From contig NZ_CP019770.1 in assembly GCF_004328665.1 (NCBI RefSeq), positions 3,038,001 to 3,102,000 of the forward strand: a stretch of 64,000 nt of DNA. Direction: 5' to 3'. The notes beneath the pieces were generated by a model. That model worked only from the letters and a program-made list of their open reading frames with translations. It was not told the origin of the DNA and made no database searches. The translations under genes and the position numbers were made by a program. Source of the stretch: Pseudoalteromonas sp. DL-6. Lineage in GTDB: Bacteria > Pseudomonadota > Gammaproteobacteria > Enterobacterales > Alteromonadaceae. Each line of letters starts with the position of its first letter. Positions within the stretch are counted from its first letter, which is position 1. Of this stretch, positions 18,019 to 26,475 are shown one piece after another.

Positions 18019-20568
18019 TTAGTTTCCACTCACGCGAAAGGTGTGGCCGAAAAATAAAGCATTACTTAACAATCGGCTGGTGCCATACCAGTACCCTCTA
18101 AATACAGGGTTGTCAGTCATCGCAATAACACTACCTCGCCCATAAGAATGCGCCATTAACGCAGCTCCACCAGCCACTTGCTCTACATTTATTGCATCAG
18201 TAAAACCAGCAAGGAGCGGCTGCTGTGTGTAGGTAAGTATATTTACAAACGGTGCTTGCGAGGCTTCCAATAGCCAGGTGCTATTTTTAAATACAGGTAG
18301 TGTGTCACGCTTAAATGAAAATGTCAGAGGGTGAGTTGTATCTACCTTGGTATTAAATATCGCACCGGCAATACGCTGGCGACCCGCTAAGTGGTCTTTG
18401 TCTGCATATTTTAAACCTTGAGTATCAAATGCCCCAGCCACATCTTTACGCGATAAGTAGCTTGCTTTTAATAGCTGTTGATCGGCTAAAAACTTAGCTC
18501 CGCCTTTGTGTCCCCAAATAACACCGCCTTTTCTCACCCAACTTTTAATTGCCACTTTATCGGCATCAGATAACGTCGAATAATCGCCATGCGCCAACAC
18601 AATATGGCTGTAATTACTGAGCTCTAAAGACGCTAAACGATTCATTTCAACAATGGTTGGCGCTACACCTACAAAACGATCTAGGTAGTACCACACTTCA
18701 CCCGCTTCATATTGGCTCACGCCTTTACCGCCAACAAGTAACACCTTAGGTGCAGAAACCACAGCCATAGAGCGCGACCCTAAATCAGCACCTTTACTGG
18801 TTAAGCCAGTAGTAATTGGTTTAAGTTCAATCCCAAACTGGCTTTGTGCTTGATTTAGCTTTGCCACCCAGTCAGTATCAGTTTGAAGCCCAGCAGGAAT
18901 GATAATACTACCGGCGTCAAAGTTTACTTCTGCGTTGGTTGATACTGCAGTTAATGGTTTTAGTGCAACACGTGCTTTAATGCCTTGCTGTAACAGACTA
19001 TTGAGCATTTTCGGGGCCTGCATGTCATCCCATGCGAATCCATAGGCGTAATTTTTAGTCAGTGGCGCTAACTCTGGCTGCTTTGCTTTTTGCCAAGCTG
19101 TTTTTTCTATCTCTAACCCCCAACGGCTGTTTACTTTAGCAAATGGTAAATTAAACGCATGCGCTAATGTCCAACCCGACACATCGTAAAAGGTGTTATC
19201 GGCAAAGTTTTGTTGCTCACTAAAAATAGCTTTAACTAATCGATATTGTGGTTGCGCAAGCGGCACAAAATAACTATCAGCGGTAAAGTTTTTACCCTCA
19301 GCTTTTAGCCCTTCTTTCACTGGGTAGGCATTAATTTGATGTTGTTTAAGTATGCTTAAAAAATCGTTAGTACGGGTGTGATCTTCAGCTGCTTGAACAA
19401 TATAGCCTTGATAGTCTTCATCTTTGGCAAGCTCAACCGCTTTGTTATAAAAGTTCGCTTGATACTCAAGCAAAGCTTGGCGGTTATCAATCGCCGCTTT
19501 AAACGTTGATAAGCTCGTTAAAAGTTGGTTTTTAATTGTAAACGCAAACGTTAGCGGACCATTGATCGTTTCTTGAATATGGCCACGAGAACTTGCTTGT
19601 TCAAATAAAATACCCACACCCCCGTTTACATCGGGGTAGGTAGAGCCTTTACCATAATAAAAGTCATCAAAGCTTTCTTCTGTAAAGTATAGCGCGTTGT
19701 TTTCATCTAATGTTTTAGCATGATAATTTGCAATCGCTTTGGTAAGGCTCACATTTTCTTCAGGCGTAATTGGGTGTTTACGACTTGGGATACCCGGTTG
19801 AAAAAAGTAGCTACTATTTGGCCCCATTTCATGAAAGTCAGTTAAAATATTAGGTTTCCAATAATGAAACTTAGCAATCCGAGCCCGCGACTCTGGGTGC
19901 TGTAACAACAACCAATCACGGTTTAAATCAAACCAATAATGGTTTGTACGGCTGCTTGGCCAGCTCTCTACATGCTCTCGGGTTTGCGGATCTGACGATA
20001 AGTTCATACCCCGATTACTATTAGCCCAATTTGCAAAACGTGCTAGTCCATCTGGGTTAAGCGACGGGTCGAGTAAAATAACCGTATTGTTAAGTAGGTC
20101 ATTTATTTCATCGCCTTGCGCTGCCGCTAAATAATAAGCGACTAGTAACGCTGCATTACTACCTGATGATTCGTTACCATGAACACTGTAGCCCATCCAT
20201 ACGACACTGGGCTGCTCTGCTGTTTTATTGTTTGAATTATTTAGGCGAGCTAAATGTGCTTGGCGAGTTTTTTCTATATTTTTTAATTTGTTAGCCGCTG
20301 TAATCGTAAGCATAACTAACGGGCGCTGTTCGTGAGTTCGGCCTATTACTTCAAAATTAATTCGATCGCTTTTTTGAGCTAAAATTTCCATGTAGCGAAC
20401 AAGTTGGTCATGCCTTACATGCCACTCACCCACTTGATAACCCAGTACCTCTTGTGGTGTTGGTATGGTGGAATCAAATTCAACCTGTTGCTCAAAATAA
20501 TAAGATAGGGGCTTTGCCATACTTGAAAAACTGGCCAGTACCACCATTATTGTTAATATGAAGCGCAT
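18019..20568 (-). CDS. secreted M14-family zinc carboxypeptidase
   Basis: An exported metallopeptidase of about 849 residues. Signal peptide MRFILTIMVVLASFSSMA, then an M14 catalytic domain with zinc ligands in YSVHGNESSGS (HxxE) and TDFHEMGPNS, and the likely catalytic Glu in GVGILFEQASSRG. The C-terminal part (about 600-830) contains APKVLLVGGKGVSQYEAGEV and resembles a class I glutamine amidotransferase-like fold, a known extension in large exported M14 proteins. The reading frame is open from 20700, but only the ATG at 20566-20568 gives a signal peptide, with GAGTG upstream. It lies on the opposite strand between comF and nfuA. Confidence 0.88.
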   Translation of the reverse strand: MRFILTIMVVLASFSSMAKPLSYYFEQQVEFDSTIPTPQEVLGYQVGEWHVRHDQLVRYMEILAQKSDRINFEVIGRTHEQRPLVMLTITAANKLKNIEKTRQAHLARLNNSNNKTAEQPSVVWMGYSVHGNESSGSNAALLVAYYLAAAQGDEINDLLNNTVILLDPSLNPDGLARFANWANSNRGMNLSSDPQTREHVESWPSSRTNHYWFDLNRDWLLLQHPESRARIAKFHYWKPNILTDFHEMGPNSSYFFQPGIPSRKHPITPEENVSLTKAIANYHAKTLDENNALYFTEESFDDFYYGKGSTYPDVNGGVGILFEQASSRGHIQETINGPLTFAFTIKNQLLTSLSTFKAAIDNRQALLEYQANFYNKAVELAKDEDYQGYIVQAAEDHTRTNDFLSILKQHQINAYPVKEGLKAEGKNFTADSYFVPLAQPQYRLVKAIFSEQQNFADNTFYDVSGWTLAHAFNLPFAKVNSRWGLEIEKTAWQKAKQPELAPLTKNYAYGFAWDDMQAPKMLNSLLQQGIKARVALKPLTAVSTNAEVNFDAGSIIIPAGLQTDTDWVAKLNQAQSQFGIELKPITTGLTSKGADLGSRSMAVVSAPKVLLVGGKGVSQYEAGEVWYYLDRFVGVAPTIVEMNRLASLELSNYSHIVLAHGDYSTLSDADKVAIKSWVRKGGVIWGHKGGAKFLADQQLLKASYLSRKDVAGAFDTQGLKYADKDHLAGRQRIAGAIFNTKVDTTHPLTFSFKRDTLPVFKNSTWLLEASQAPFVNILTYTQQPLLAGFTDAINVEQVAGGAALMAHSYGRGSVIAMTDNPVFRGYWYGTSRLLSNALFFGHTFRVSGN

Positions 20569-20714
20569 GTAAATCACTCTAAAAATGTTTGTTAATTGCA
20601 CGCTACCATTGCTTAAAATAGATGCCAACTTTTTACGTTCAACACTAGCCGCAACACGATGAGCGGAGTATGATATGCAGTATCCGAGTAATTTAGTCAA
20701 GTATAGACGGTATT

Positions 20715-21290
20715 ATGATTTCTATTTCCGAAACAGCGCAAGCGCATTTTGCTAAGCTATTAGCAGATCAATCTCAACAAACGAATATTCGTGTGTTTGT
20801 TGTTAACCCTGGTACATCACAAGCTGAATGTGGTGTTTCTTATTGTCCAGAAGACGCGGTAGAAGAGAGCGATATTCGCCTAAATTTTAACGGCTTTGAT
20901 GCGGTTGTTGATGCTGAAAGCGCGCCTTTTTTAGCCGAAGCTGAAATTGATTTTGTTACCGACAAAATGGGTACTCAATTAACACTTAAAGCACCTAATG
21001 CTAAAGCACGTAAACTAGGTGAAGATGCCAGCTTGAATGAGCGTGTGCAACACATGCTAGAAACCGAAGTAAACCCACAACTTGCCAACCATGGCGGCCA
21101 AGTTAGCTTGGTAGAGATCACCGCAGCAGGTGTTGCTGTACTTCAGTTTGGTGGTGGTTGTAATGGATGTTCTATGATCGATGTCACACTAAAAGAAGGC
21201 ATTGAAAAAGAGATGATTGCTAAGTTTGATGAAATCACCGGTGTGTCTGACATTACCGATCATGAAGCAGGCGAGCATTCTTACTACTAA
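20715..21290 (+). CDS. nfuA: Fe-S cluster carrier NfuA
   Basis: It receives and delivers 4Fe-4S clusters to target apoproteins, particularly under oxidative stress or iron limitation. The N-terminal degenerate A-type domain (1-95) lacks the full cysteine set, and the C-terminal Nfu domain (about 105-180) carries the CxxC of GGGCNGCSM. The length of 191 equals E. coli NfuA. In E. coli nfuA follows gntX; here the M14 peptidase separates them. Confidence 0.96.
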   Translation: MISISETAQAHFAKLLADQSQQTNIRVFVVNPGTSQAECGVSYCPEDAVEESDIRLNFNGFDAVVDAESAPFLAEAEIDFVTDKMGTQLTLKAPNAKARKLGEDASLNERVQHMLETEVNPQLANHGGQVSLVEITAAGVAVLQFGGGCNGCSMIDVTLKEGIEKEMIAKFDEITGVSDITDHEAGEHSYY

Positions 21291-21303
21291 GCATTAATTC
21301 ATT

Positions 21304-21573
21304 ATGCTAAAGCCACTTATTTACCGCTTAGGGAGCGACCCTAAGTTGAGTTTAAATCGCTTTTTTCGCGGGCTAGCACTATTTGTGCTAGCCGTGATAT
21401 TTATCGCTGTAGGCTATTACAGCCATTATAGTTTGCAAGTTATTGGCTTAGTAATTTTAGTCCCCGCTTTATTTTTTGCTTTTTGGGGCTATGCGGGTAT
21501 TTTTGCTAACCGCTTTTCTCAAGTATTAAAAAATATCCCTTCCAAAAATAACGACCCCGACCTTTGGAAGTAA
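21304..21573 (+). CDS. small inner-membrane protein, unknown function
   Basis: An 89-residue protein with two membrane segments (about 22-42 and 47-68) and a basic N-terminus. No recognised domain. It begins 13 bases after nfuA, so it is probably co-transcribed with it. Its 3' end converges on dinF, 18 bases away. Confidence 0.7.
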   Translation: MLKPLIYRLGSDPKLSLNRFFRGLALFVLAVIFIAVGYYSHYSLQVIGLVILVPALFFAFWGYAGIFANRFSQVLKNIPSKNNDPDLWK

Positions 21574-21591
21574 CGGTTTATATCAATTCGC

Positions 21592-22926
21592 TTAATTAAG
21601 TAATTGATTATTAGCTTTTAATTGTTGATATTTAACAATAAGCGTTACGCCTCGCATAAGCATAAAACAACTCATGGCTAACCATAAACCATGGTTTTGC
21701 CAGTCCTGAAATAGCCAAAACACCCCGAAAAAGCCTACAATCGCTGAAAGCAACATACTGTTTCGCATCGCTTTAGCGCGTGTCAGACCAACAAAAATAC
21801 CATCGAACAAAAAGCAGCTCATAGCTAAAATAGGCAATGCTATTACCCAAGGTAAATAGTGAATGGCCTCGTCAATAACCTCTGGTACATTCGTTAATAG
21901 CTTAATAATGCTGCTGCCAAAAACTATAAAAAACACACTATACAAAACGCCAAATAACATACCCCAAAATACACTTATTTTTACCCAAAGCCTTATCTTT
22001 TCAACACTTTTTTGACCTTTAGCTTGACCTACTTTGGCCTCACTTGCATAGGCTATTCCATCAAGTGCAAAGCTAACTAACATTAAAAAGTTGAGTAAAA
22101 CAGCATTGGCGGCCAGTGTGGTTTCACCGAGGCGAGCAGCATAAAAGGTCATAAAGCTAAAACATAATTGCAGTACTAAAGAACGAATAAAAATATCGCG
22201 GTTTAAGCTCAGTAGTCCTGCCATTTTTTCTAAACTAAACCAATTTGCTACAGCCAAGCTCATACCATGCTTTTTAGCAAGTTGAGCCACTAGCAATAAA
22301 GCAAATACAAGCGCGATATAGTCAGCAATAAGTGATGCCCACGCAGCCCCTGCAACCGCCCAATCAAGGTACACTACAAAATAAATATCGAGCACAATAT
22401 TGGTAATGTTAGTCACTAACAGTAAATAAAATGGCCCTCGGCCATAATGAACACCTAACATCCAGCCTAGTAAAACTAAGTTGCATAGCGCTGCAGGGGC
22501 GCTAAAAATACGAATACTAAAATACCGATAGGCTTCATTGAGCACATCGCTATTGGCAGCTGATAAATACGCGATGGCATGTTTTATAAGGGGTGATAGC
22601 AAAATAAGGAGTAAGGCAACCGAAGTGGCTAACAATAAACTGCGCTTAAGTAAGGCTACGAGTTGGGTTAAATCATTTTGACCATAAGCCTGCGCCACCA
22701 GCCCAGTGGTGCTCATTCTTAAAAATCCAACGAGCCAAAATAAAATAGAGATCACAGTTGAACCCAAAGCAATACCGGCTAAATAATGCGCGCTCCCCAA
22801 GTGACCAATCACAGCCGTATCAACAATTCCTAACAACGGGACGGTAATATTTGATAATATCATCGGACCGGCTAACAACAACAAGCTTTTATGGTGTGCC
22901 TTATTATGTATAAGAAATTGTTTCAT
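21592..22926 (-). CDS. dinF: MATE-family efflux transporter DinF
   Basis: A 444-residue protein with about twelve membrane segments and the MATE N-terminal pattern PMILSNITVPLLGIVDTAVIGHLG. Members of the DinF branch export organic cations or toxic compounds using an ion gradient. In E. coli dinF follows lexA in an SOS operon; here it stands apart from lexA (about 18 kb away) and I see no LexA box in front of it. Its start lies inside the divergent deacetylase gene (21-base head-on overlap). Confidence 0.9.
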   Translation of the reverse strand: MKQFLIHNKAHHKSLLLLAGPMILSNITVPLLGIVDTAVIGHLGSAHYLAGIALGSTVISILFWLVGFLRMSTTGLVAQAYGQNDLTQLVALLKRSLLLATSVALLLILLSPLIKHAIAYLSAANSDVLNEAYRYFSIRIFSAPAALCNLVLLGWMLGVHYGRGPFYLLLVTNITNIVLDIYFVVYLDWAVAGAAWASLIADYIALVFALLLVAQLAKKHGMSLAVANWFSLEKMAGLLSLNRDIFIRSLVLQLCFSFMTFYAARLGETTLAANAVLLNFLMLVSFALDGIAYASEAKVGQAKGQKSVEKIRLWVKISVFWGMLFGVLYSVFFIVFGSSIIKLLTNVPEVIDEAIHYLPWVIALPILAMSCFLFDGIFVGLTRAKAMRNSMLLSAIVGFFGVFWLFQDWQNHGLWLAMSCFMLMRGVTLIVKYQQLKANNQLLN

Positions 22927-23931
22927 TTAGTATTATTATTCCTGATTTGTGGTTCTATACGCGCGCAAGCAGCTGTTATTCTACAGTATCATCACGTCAG
23001 TGAAACCCTTCCCGCTGTTACCAGCGTGAGTGCCAACACTTTTACTAAACACTTAAATTATTTAAAAGAGCATAACTTTAACGTTATTCCATTAAATGAG
23101 CTGATCAGTGCATTGCAACAAGGTAAGGCTTTAGAGGACAAAACAATCGCGATTACCTTTGATGATGGTTACAACAATAATTACGATCAAGCAGCTCCTA
23201 TCCTTGAGGAATTTGGCTACCCGTACACTATTTTCGTAAACCCAAAACTCATTGATGAGCAAGCGAGCTATTTGATGGGGTGGGATAAGCTCAGGAAGCT
23301 TGCAAAAAAAGGAGCACTTATTGCTAATCATAGTGCCGAGCATAACTACCTACATAAAAAGCTTGAAAATGAAACGCAAAGCCAATGGCGCGAACGCACA
23401 AAAAAAGACATTCTTAGTTCACAACAGCGTATTAAAGAGGAAATAGGTCACGACTATAAATACGTTGCTTACCCATACGGAGAGTTTAACAATCAACTAC
23501 AAGCACTCGTTACTGAGCTAGGTTTTGTTGGTATTGGCCAGCACTCAGGAGCCGTTAATCAACACTCTAACTTTAGCCGCTTACCGCGCTTCCCCGCATC
23601 TGGTTTTTATAGCAAACTAGGGACGTTAATTACCAAGATAAATTCAACTGCCTTTACCATTAATAAGCTAACCTATGAAGATAGTGTCACTTCAAAAAAT
23701 CCACCGACACTCACTATAAAGCTTGAAACAGATGACTTTCATAAGAGTCAATTTGCCTGTTATGTATCAAGCGTTGGCCAAGCTAATTTAAATTGGTTAG
23801 ACGATAGTACGGTTGAGATAACATCGCCAAAACAGCTTAATAAAGGCCGCTCTCGCTTTAACTGCACGGCTCCATCAATAAAACAAGCCGGCAGTTATTA
23901 TTGGTTTTCACAACCTTGGGTGATCAACTAA
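22906..23931 (+). CDS. exported polysaccharide deacetylase (NodB domain)
   Basis: A protein of 341 residues with a signal peptide (about 1-22, ending RAQAAV) and a NodB domain: ITFDDGYNNNY (metal and catalytic Asp pair), NHSAEHNYLH (HxxxH-type metal ligands) and VAYPYGEFN. It likely removes acetyl groups from a cell-wall or extracellular glycan. The last 90 residues form a separate beta-rich domain. The ATG at 22906 is preferred over 22891 because it gives a better signal peptide. Its start overlaps that of dinF on the other strand, and its stop converges on cheB three bases away. Confidence 0.88.
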   Translation: MYKKLFHLVLLFLICGSIRAQAAVILQYHHVSETLPAVTSVSANTFTKHLNYLKEHNFNVIPLNELISALQQGKALEDKTIAITFDDGYNNNYDQAAPILEEFGYPYTIFVNPKLIDEQASYLMGWDKLRKLAKKGALIANHSAEHNYLHKKLENETQSQWRERTKKDILSSQQRIKEEIGHDYKYVAYPYGEFNNQLQALVTELGFVGIGQHSGAVNQHSNFSRLPRFPASGFYSKLGTLITKINSTAFTINKLTYEDSVTSKNPPTLTIKLETDDFHKSQFACYVSSVGQANLNWLDDSTVEITSPKQLNKGRSRFNCTAPSIKQAGSYYWFSQPWVIN

Positions 23932-23934
23932 GTT

Positions 23935-24966
23935 TTACCTTTTCATTACTTGATTTAATAACCGCTGGGTCATTTTCTCCAGCGGTACCACTTCATTTGC
24001 CGCCCCCATATCAATAGCAGCTTTAGGCATGCCCCATACCACAGACGAATACTCATCTTGCGCAAGCGTGTATGCACCTTGTTGCTTTAATGCGAGTAAC
24101 CCTTTCGCACCATCACTTCCCATGCCGGTCAATAGTGTGGCAACAATATGCTTTGCACCTATTTCAAGTAATGAGTTAAATAAAACATCCACTGCGGGTT
24201 TATGTCTATTAACAGCCTCTCCATCATCAAGCTGACAATACAAAGCACTACCTTGTTTACTAATTCGTAAATGTAAGCCACCCGGAGCTATATAAGCGCA
24301 ACCTGCTACCAGTTTATCGCCTTGCTGTGCTTCTTTTACGTTAATAGTACAAGTGCGCTGCATTCGCTCTGCAAATGAGGTGCTAAATACGGGAGGAATA
24401 TGCTGCGTTATTACAATGGGTGGGCAATTTTTGGGCATACGTATCAGCACTTCTTTTATCGCCTCGGTTCCCCCTGTTGATGCACCGATTGCAATCACTT
24501 TATTTACTAAAAATTCGGCATGGGTGGGGATAGGTTCTGCTACAGCACTGGTTTTTTTGTAGCCTCGAACCCGAGCACTAGCCGCCACCCTGACTTTTTG
24601 CTGCACTGTGTCAGCATATTGACTCATTTGTTGTTTAACGTTAACCGTTGGCTTTGCAATAAAATCAACCGCCCCCAATTCAAGCGCTTCAAGGGTGATA
24701 GGGGAACCTTTTTGAGTCAGAGTGGAAATCATCACTACTGGCATGGGGCGTAAGCGCATTAAGTTTTTTAAAAAACTAATACCGTCCATTTTTGGCATTT
24801 CAACATCTAGTGTTAACACGTCCGGATTGTGTTTTTTAATCATTTCTCTGGCTTCGTATGGGTCTTGTGCACAACCCACTACCACAATGTCTTTTGCCTG
24901 TTGCAGTATCTCTGTCAGTAATTGCCTGATCAGTGCCGAGTCATCAATTATTAATACTCTAATCAT
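23935..24966 (-). CDS. cheB: chemotaxis protein-glutamate methylesterase CheB
   Basis: It removes methyl groups from (and deamidates) chemoreceptor glutamates, giving adaptation. The N-terminal receiver (about 1-120, VLIIDDSALIRQLL, LTLDVEMPKMDG) is followed by the esterase domain with Ser in GASTGGTEA, His in ITQHIPP and Asp in LLTGMGSDGAKG. The second ATG of MAMIRV is chosen because AAGG is six bases from it and directly abuts the first. It is the last gene of the chemosensory operon, eight bases after cheD. Confidence 0.95.
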   Translation of the reverse strand: MIRVLIIDDSALIRQLLTEILQQAKDIVVVGCAQDPYEAREMIKKHNPDVLTLDVEMPKMDGISFLKNLMRLRPMPVVMISTLTQKGSPITLEALELGAVDFIAKPTVNVKQQMSQYADTVQQKVRVAASARVRGYKKTSAVAEPIPTHAEFLVNKVIAIGASTGGTEAIKEVLIRMPKNCPPIVITQHIPPVFSTSFAERMQRTCTINVKEAQQGDKLVAGCAYIAPGGLHLRISKQGSALYCQLDDGEAVNRHKPAVDVLFNSLLEIGAKHIVATLLTGMGSDGAKGLLALKQQGAYTLAQDEYSSVVWGMPKAAIDMGAANEVVPLEKMTQRLLNQVMKR

Positions 24967-24974
24967 AGCCATCC

Positions 24975-25592
24975 TTAAAAAAGTTCTATATCAGTGGCTT
25001 GAGTTTGCTGTTCAAGATTATGTAAGTAACGCACTTCACGTTTTTCAATGGTGTTATTGTGTAAGTTTCTTAGCTTTTTAACCTGTACTTTTCCATTATG
25101 GGGATTAAAAAATATTTTGCGCGGCCAGGGGCCACCCATATCATGCGCCACTAGGTTTAGCGCCTCTTCTACAACATACGCATTTGCAAAACTAATATTG
25201 CCAATACCTATATCTGTCATTGCGCTAATTATTTTGCCTCCCCCAAACAATTTTACTTTTAAGTTTGCCCGAGAAGCGCCATTTTTAAGCACTTCATTAA
25301 TTAAATATTCCATGGCCCAGTTACCATAACGACAACTTAAACTATGTGCTTGGTCAATTCGCTCACCCTTTTGAATAGGTAGCATAAAGTGGTTAATACC
25401 TCCTATGCCAAGCTTATCGTCGTAAACACAAGCAGCAATGCACGACCCGAGCACTGTGGTGATCAGCTCATCGTTTTTAGAAACATAAAATTCACCTGGC
25501 AATACCTTAGCGACCACACGCTCTCGCGTGGCATCCCAATAGCGCTTAATGTGCTCGAATCCCGTTAAAACCGGCTTAAATTGTGTTTGCAT
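24975..25592 (-). CDS. cheD: chemoreceptor glutamine deamidase CheD
   Basis: It deamidates receptor glutamines and can modulate CheY or CheC in other systems. The catalytic Cys/His pair appears in TTVLGSCIAACVYD and GIGGINHFMLP. A family-typical VKLFGGGKII follows. With 205 residues it is longer than the Bacillus protein because of a 30-residue N-terminal and a C-terminal extension. Its start overlaps cheR by 17 bases. No cheC is present. Confidence 0.94.
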   Translation of the reverse strand: MQTQFKPVLTGFEHIKRYWDATRERVVAKVLPGEFYVSKNDELITTVLGSCIAACVYDDKLGIGGINHFMLPIQKGERIDQAHSLSCRYGNWAMEYLINEVLKNGASRANLKVKLFGGGKIISAMTDIGIGNISFANAYVVEEALNLVAHDMGGPWPRKIFFNPHNGKVQVKKLRNLHNNTIEKREVRYLHNLEQQTQATDIELF

Positions 25593-26406
25593 GAGCTACT
25601 TTTTGATACATGGTTTTCCCTAAGTTTTTAAATAAGACATGCTCTTTTCCCATGGTTTCTGAATGCCCTAAAAATAAATAACCTTGGTTATTTAAAATAT
25701 CGGCATAACGGTTAAAAAGCTGATCCTTTGTCTCTTTGTCAAAGTAAATCACTACATTTCTGCACAAGATCAAATCAAATGGACCCTTCATAGGCCAATC
25801 TTGGAGTAAGTTTAAACGCTTAAATGAAATACATTGCTGTAGCTTGGGTTTCACTTTATAACTTTGACCGTCTTTGCTAGTTAAAAACCAGCGCTTGAGC
25901 AGTGCATCATCCAATCCATTCACATTTGCCGCAGTATAAATACCGCTCTGAGCTTTAGCTAATACATTAGAATCAAGATCAGTTGCTAAAATTTTCACAT
26001 CCCAATCACTTGGAAAAGCCCCTTGTAACGTCATAGCTAAACTGTAGGGCTCTTCACCGGTAGAGCAGCCAGCAGACCAAATGCGAACGCGCTTAGTCTG
26101 TTTATTTGTTTTTAACAGCGTTGGTATAAACTGCTCTTTTATAAACTCAAAGTGATGAATTTCACGAAAAAAAGAGGTTAGATTGGTAGTAATGGCATTA
26201 ATAAATGCATCAAACTCCTGATCCTTATGATTTTTTAAGTAATCTAGGTAACTAGAAAAGTTTGTTAATTTACGCTCACGAATTCGCCTTGCTAATCGTG
26301 AGTAAACCATTTCACGCTTATGCTCTCCAAGCACAATACCACAAGCGTTATACACTAAATGAGCCACTTCCTTAAAATCGCTATCCGTTAATAAAAACTC
26401 TTTCAT
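25576..26406 (-). CDS. cheR: chemotaxis protein methyltransferase CheR
   Basis: SAM-dependent methylation of chemoreceptor glutamates. The N-terminal helical CheR_N domain (about 1-75) is followed by the SAM domain with RIWSAGCSTGEEPYSLAM and the LILCRNVVIYFD motif, in 276 residues. The receptor encoded just upstream ends in EWEEF, a predicted docking site for CheR's beta-subdomain. It begins 69 bases after that receptor gene. Confidence 0.95.
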   Translation of the reverse strand: MKEFLLTDSDFKEVAHLVYNACGIVLGEHKREMVYSRLARRIRERKLTNFSSYLDYLKNHKDQEFDAFINAITTNLTSFFREIHHFEFIKEQFIPTLLKTNKQTKRVRIWSAGCSTGEEPYSLAMTLQGAFPSDWDVKILATDLDSNVLAKAQSGIYTAANVNGLDDALLKRWFLTSKDGQSYKVKPKLQQCISFKRLNLLQDWPMKGPFDLILCRNVVIYFDKETKDQLFNRYADILNNQGYLFLGHSETMGKEHVLFKNLGKTMYQKVAHANTI

Positions 26407-26475
26407 TATGCACTCTCAAATAAATATAAAGATAGATTCAAACTAACCTCATTGTTTGAACCATCTAAAATAGGG

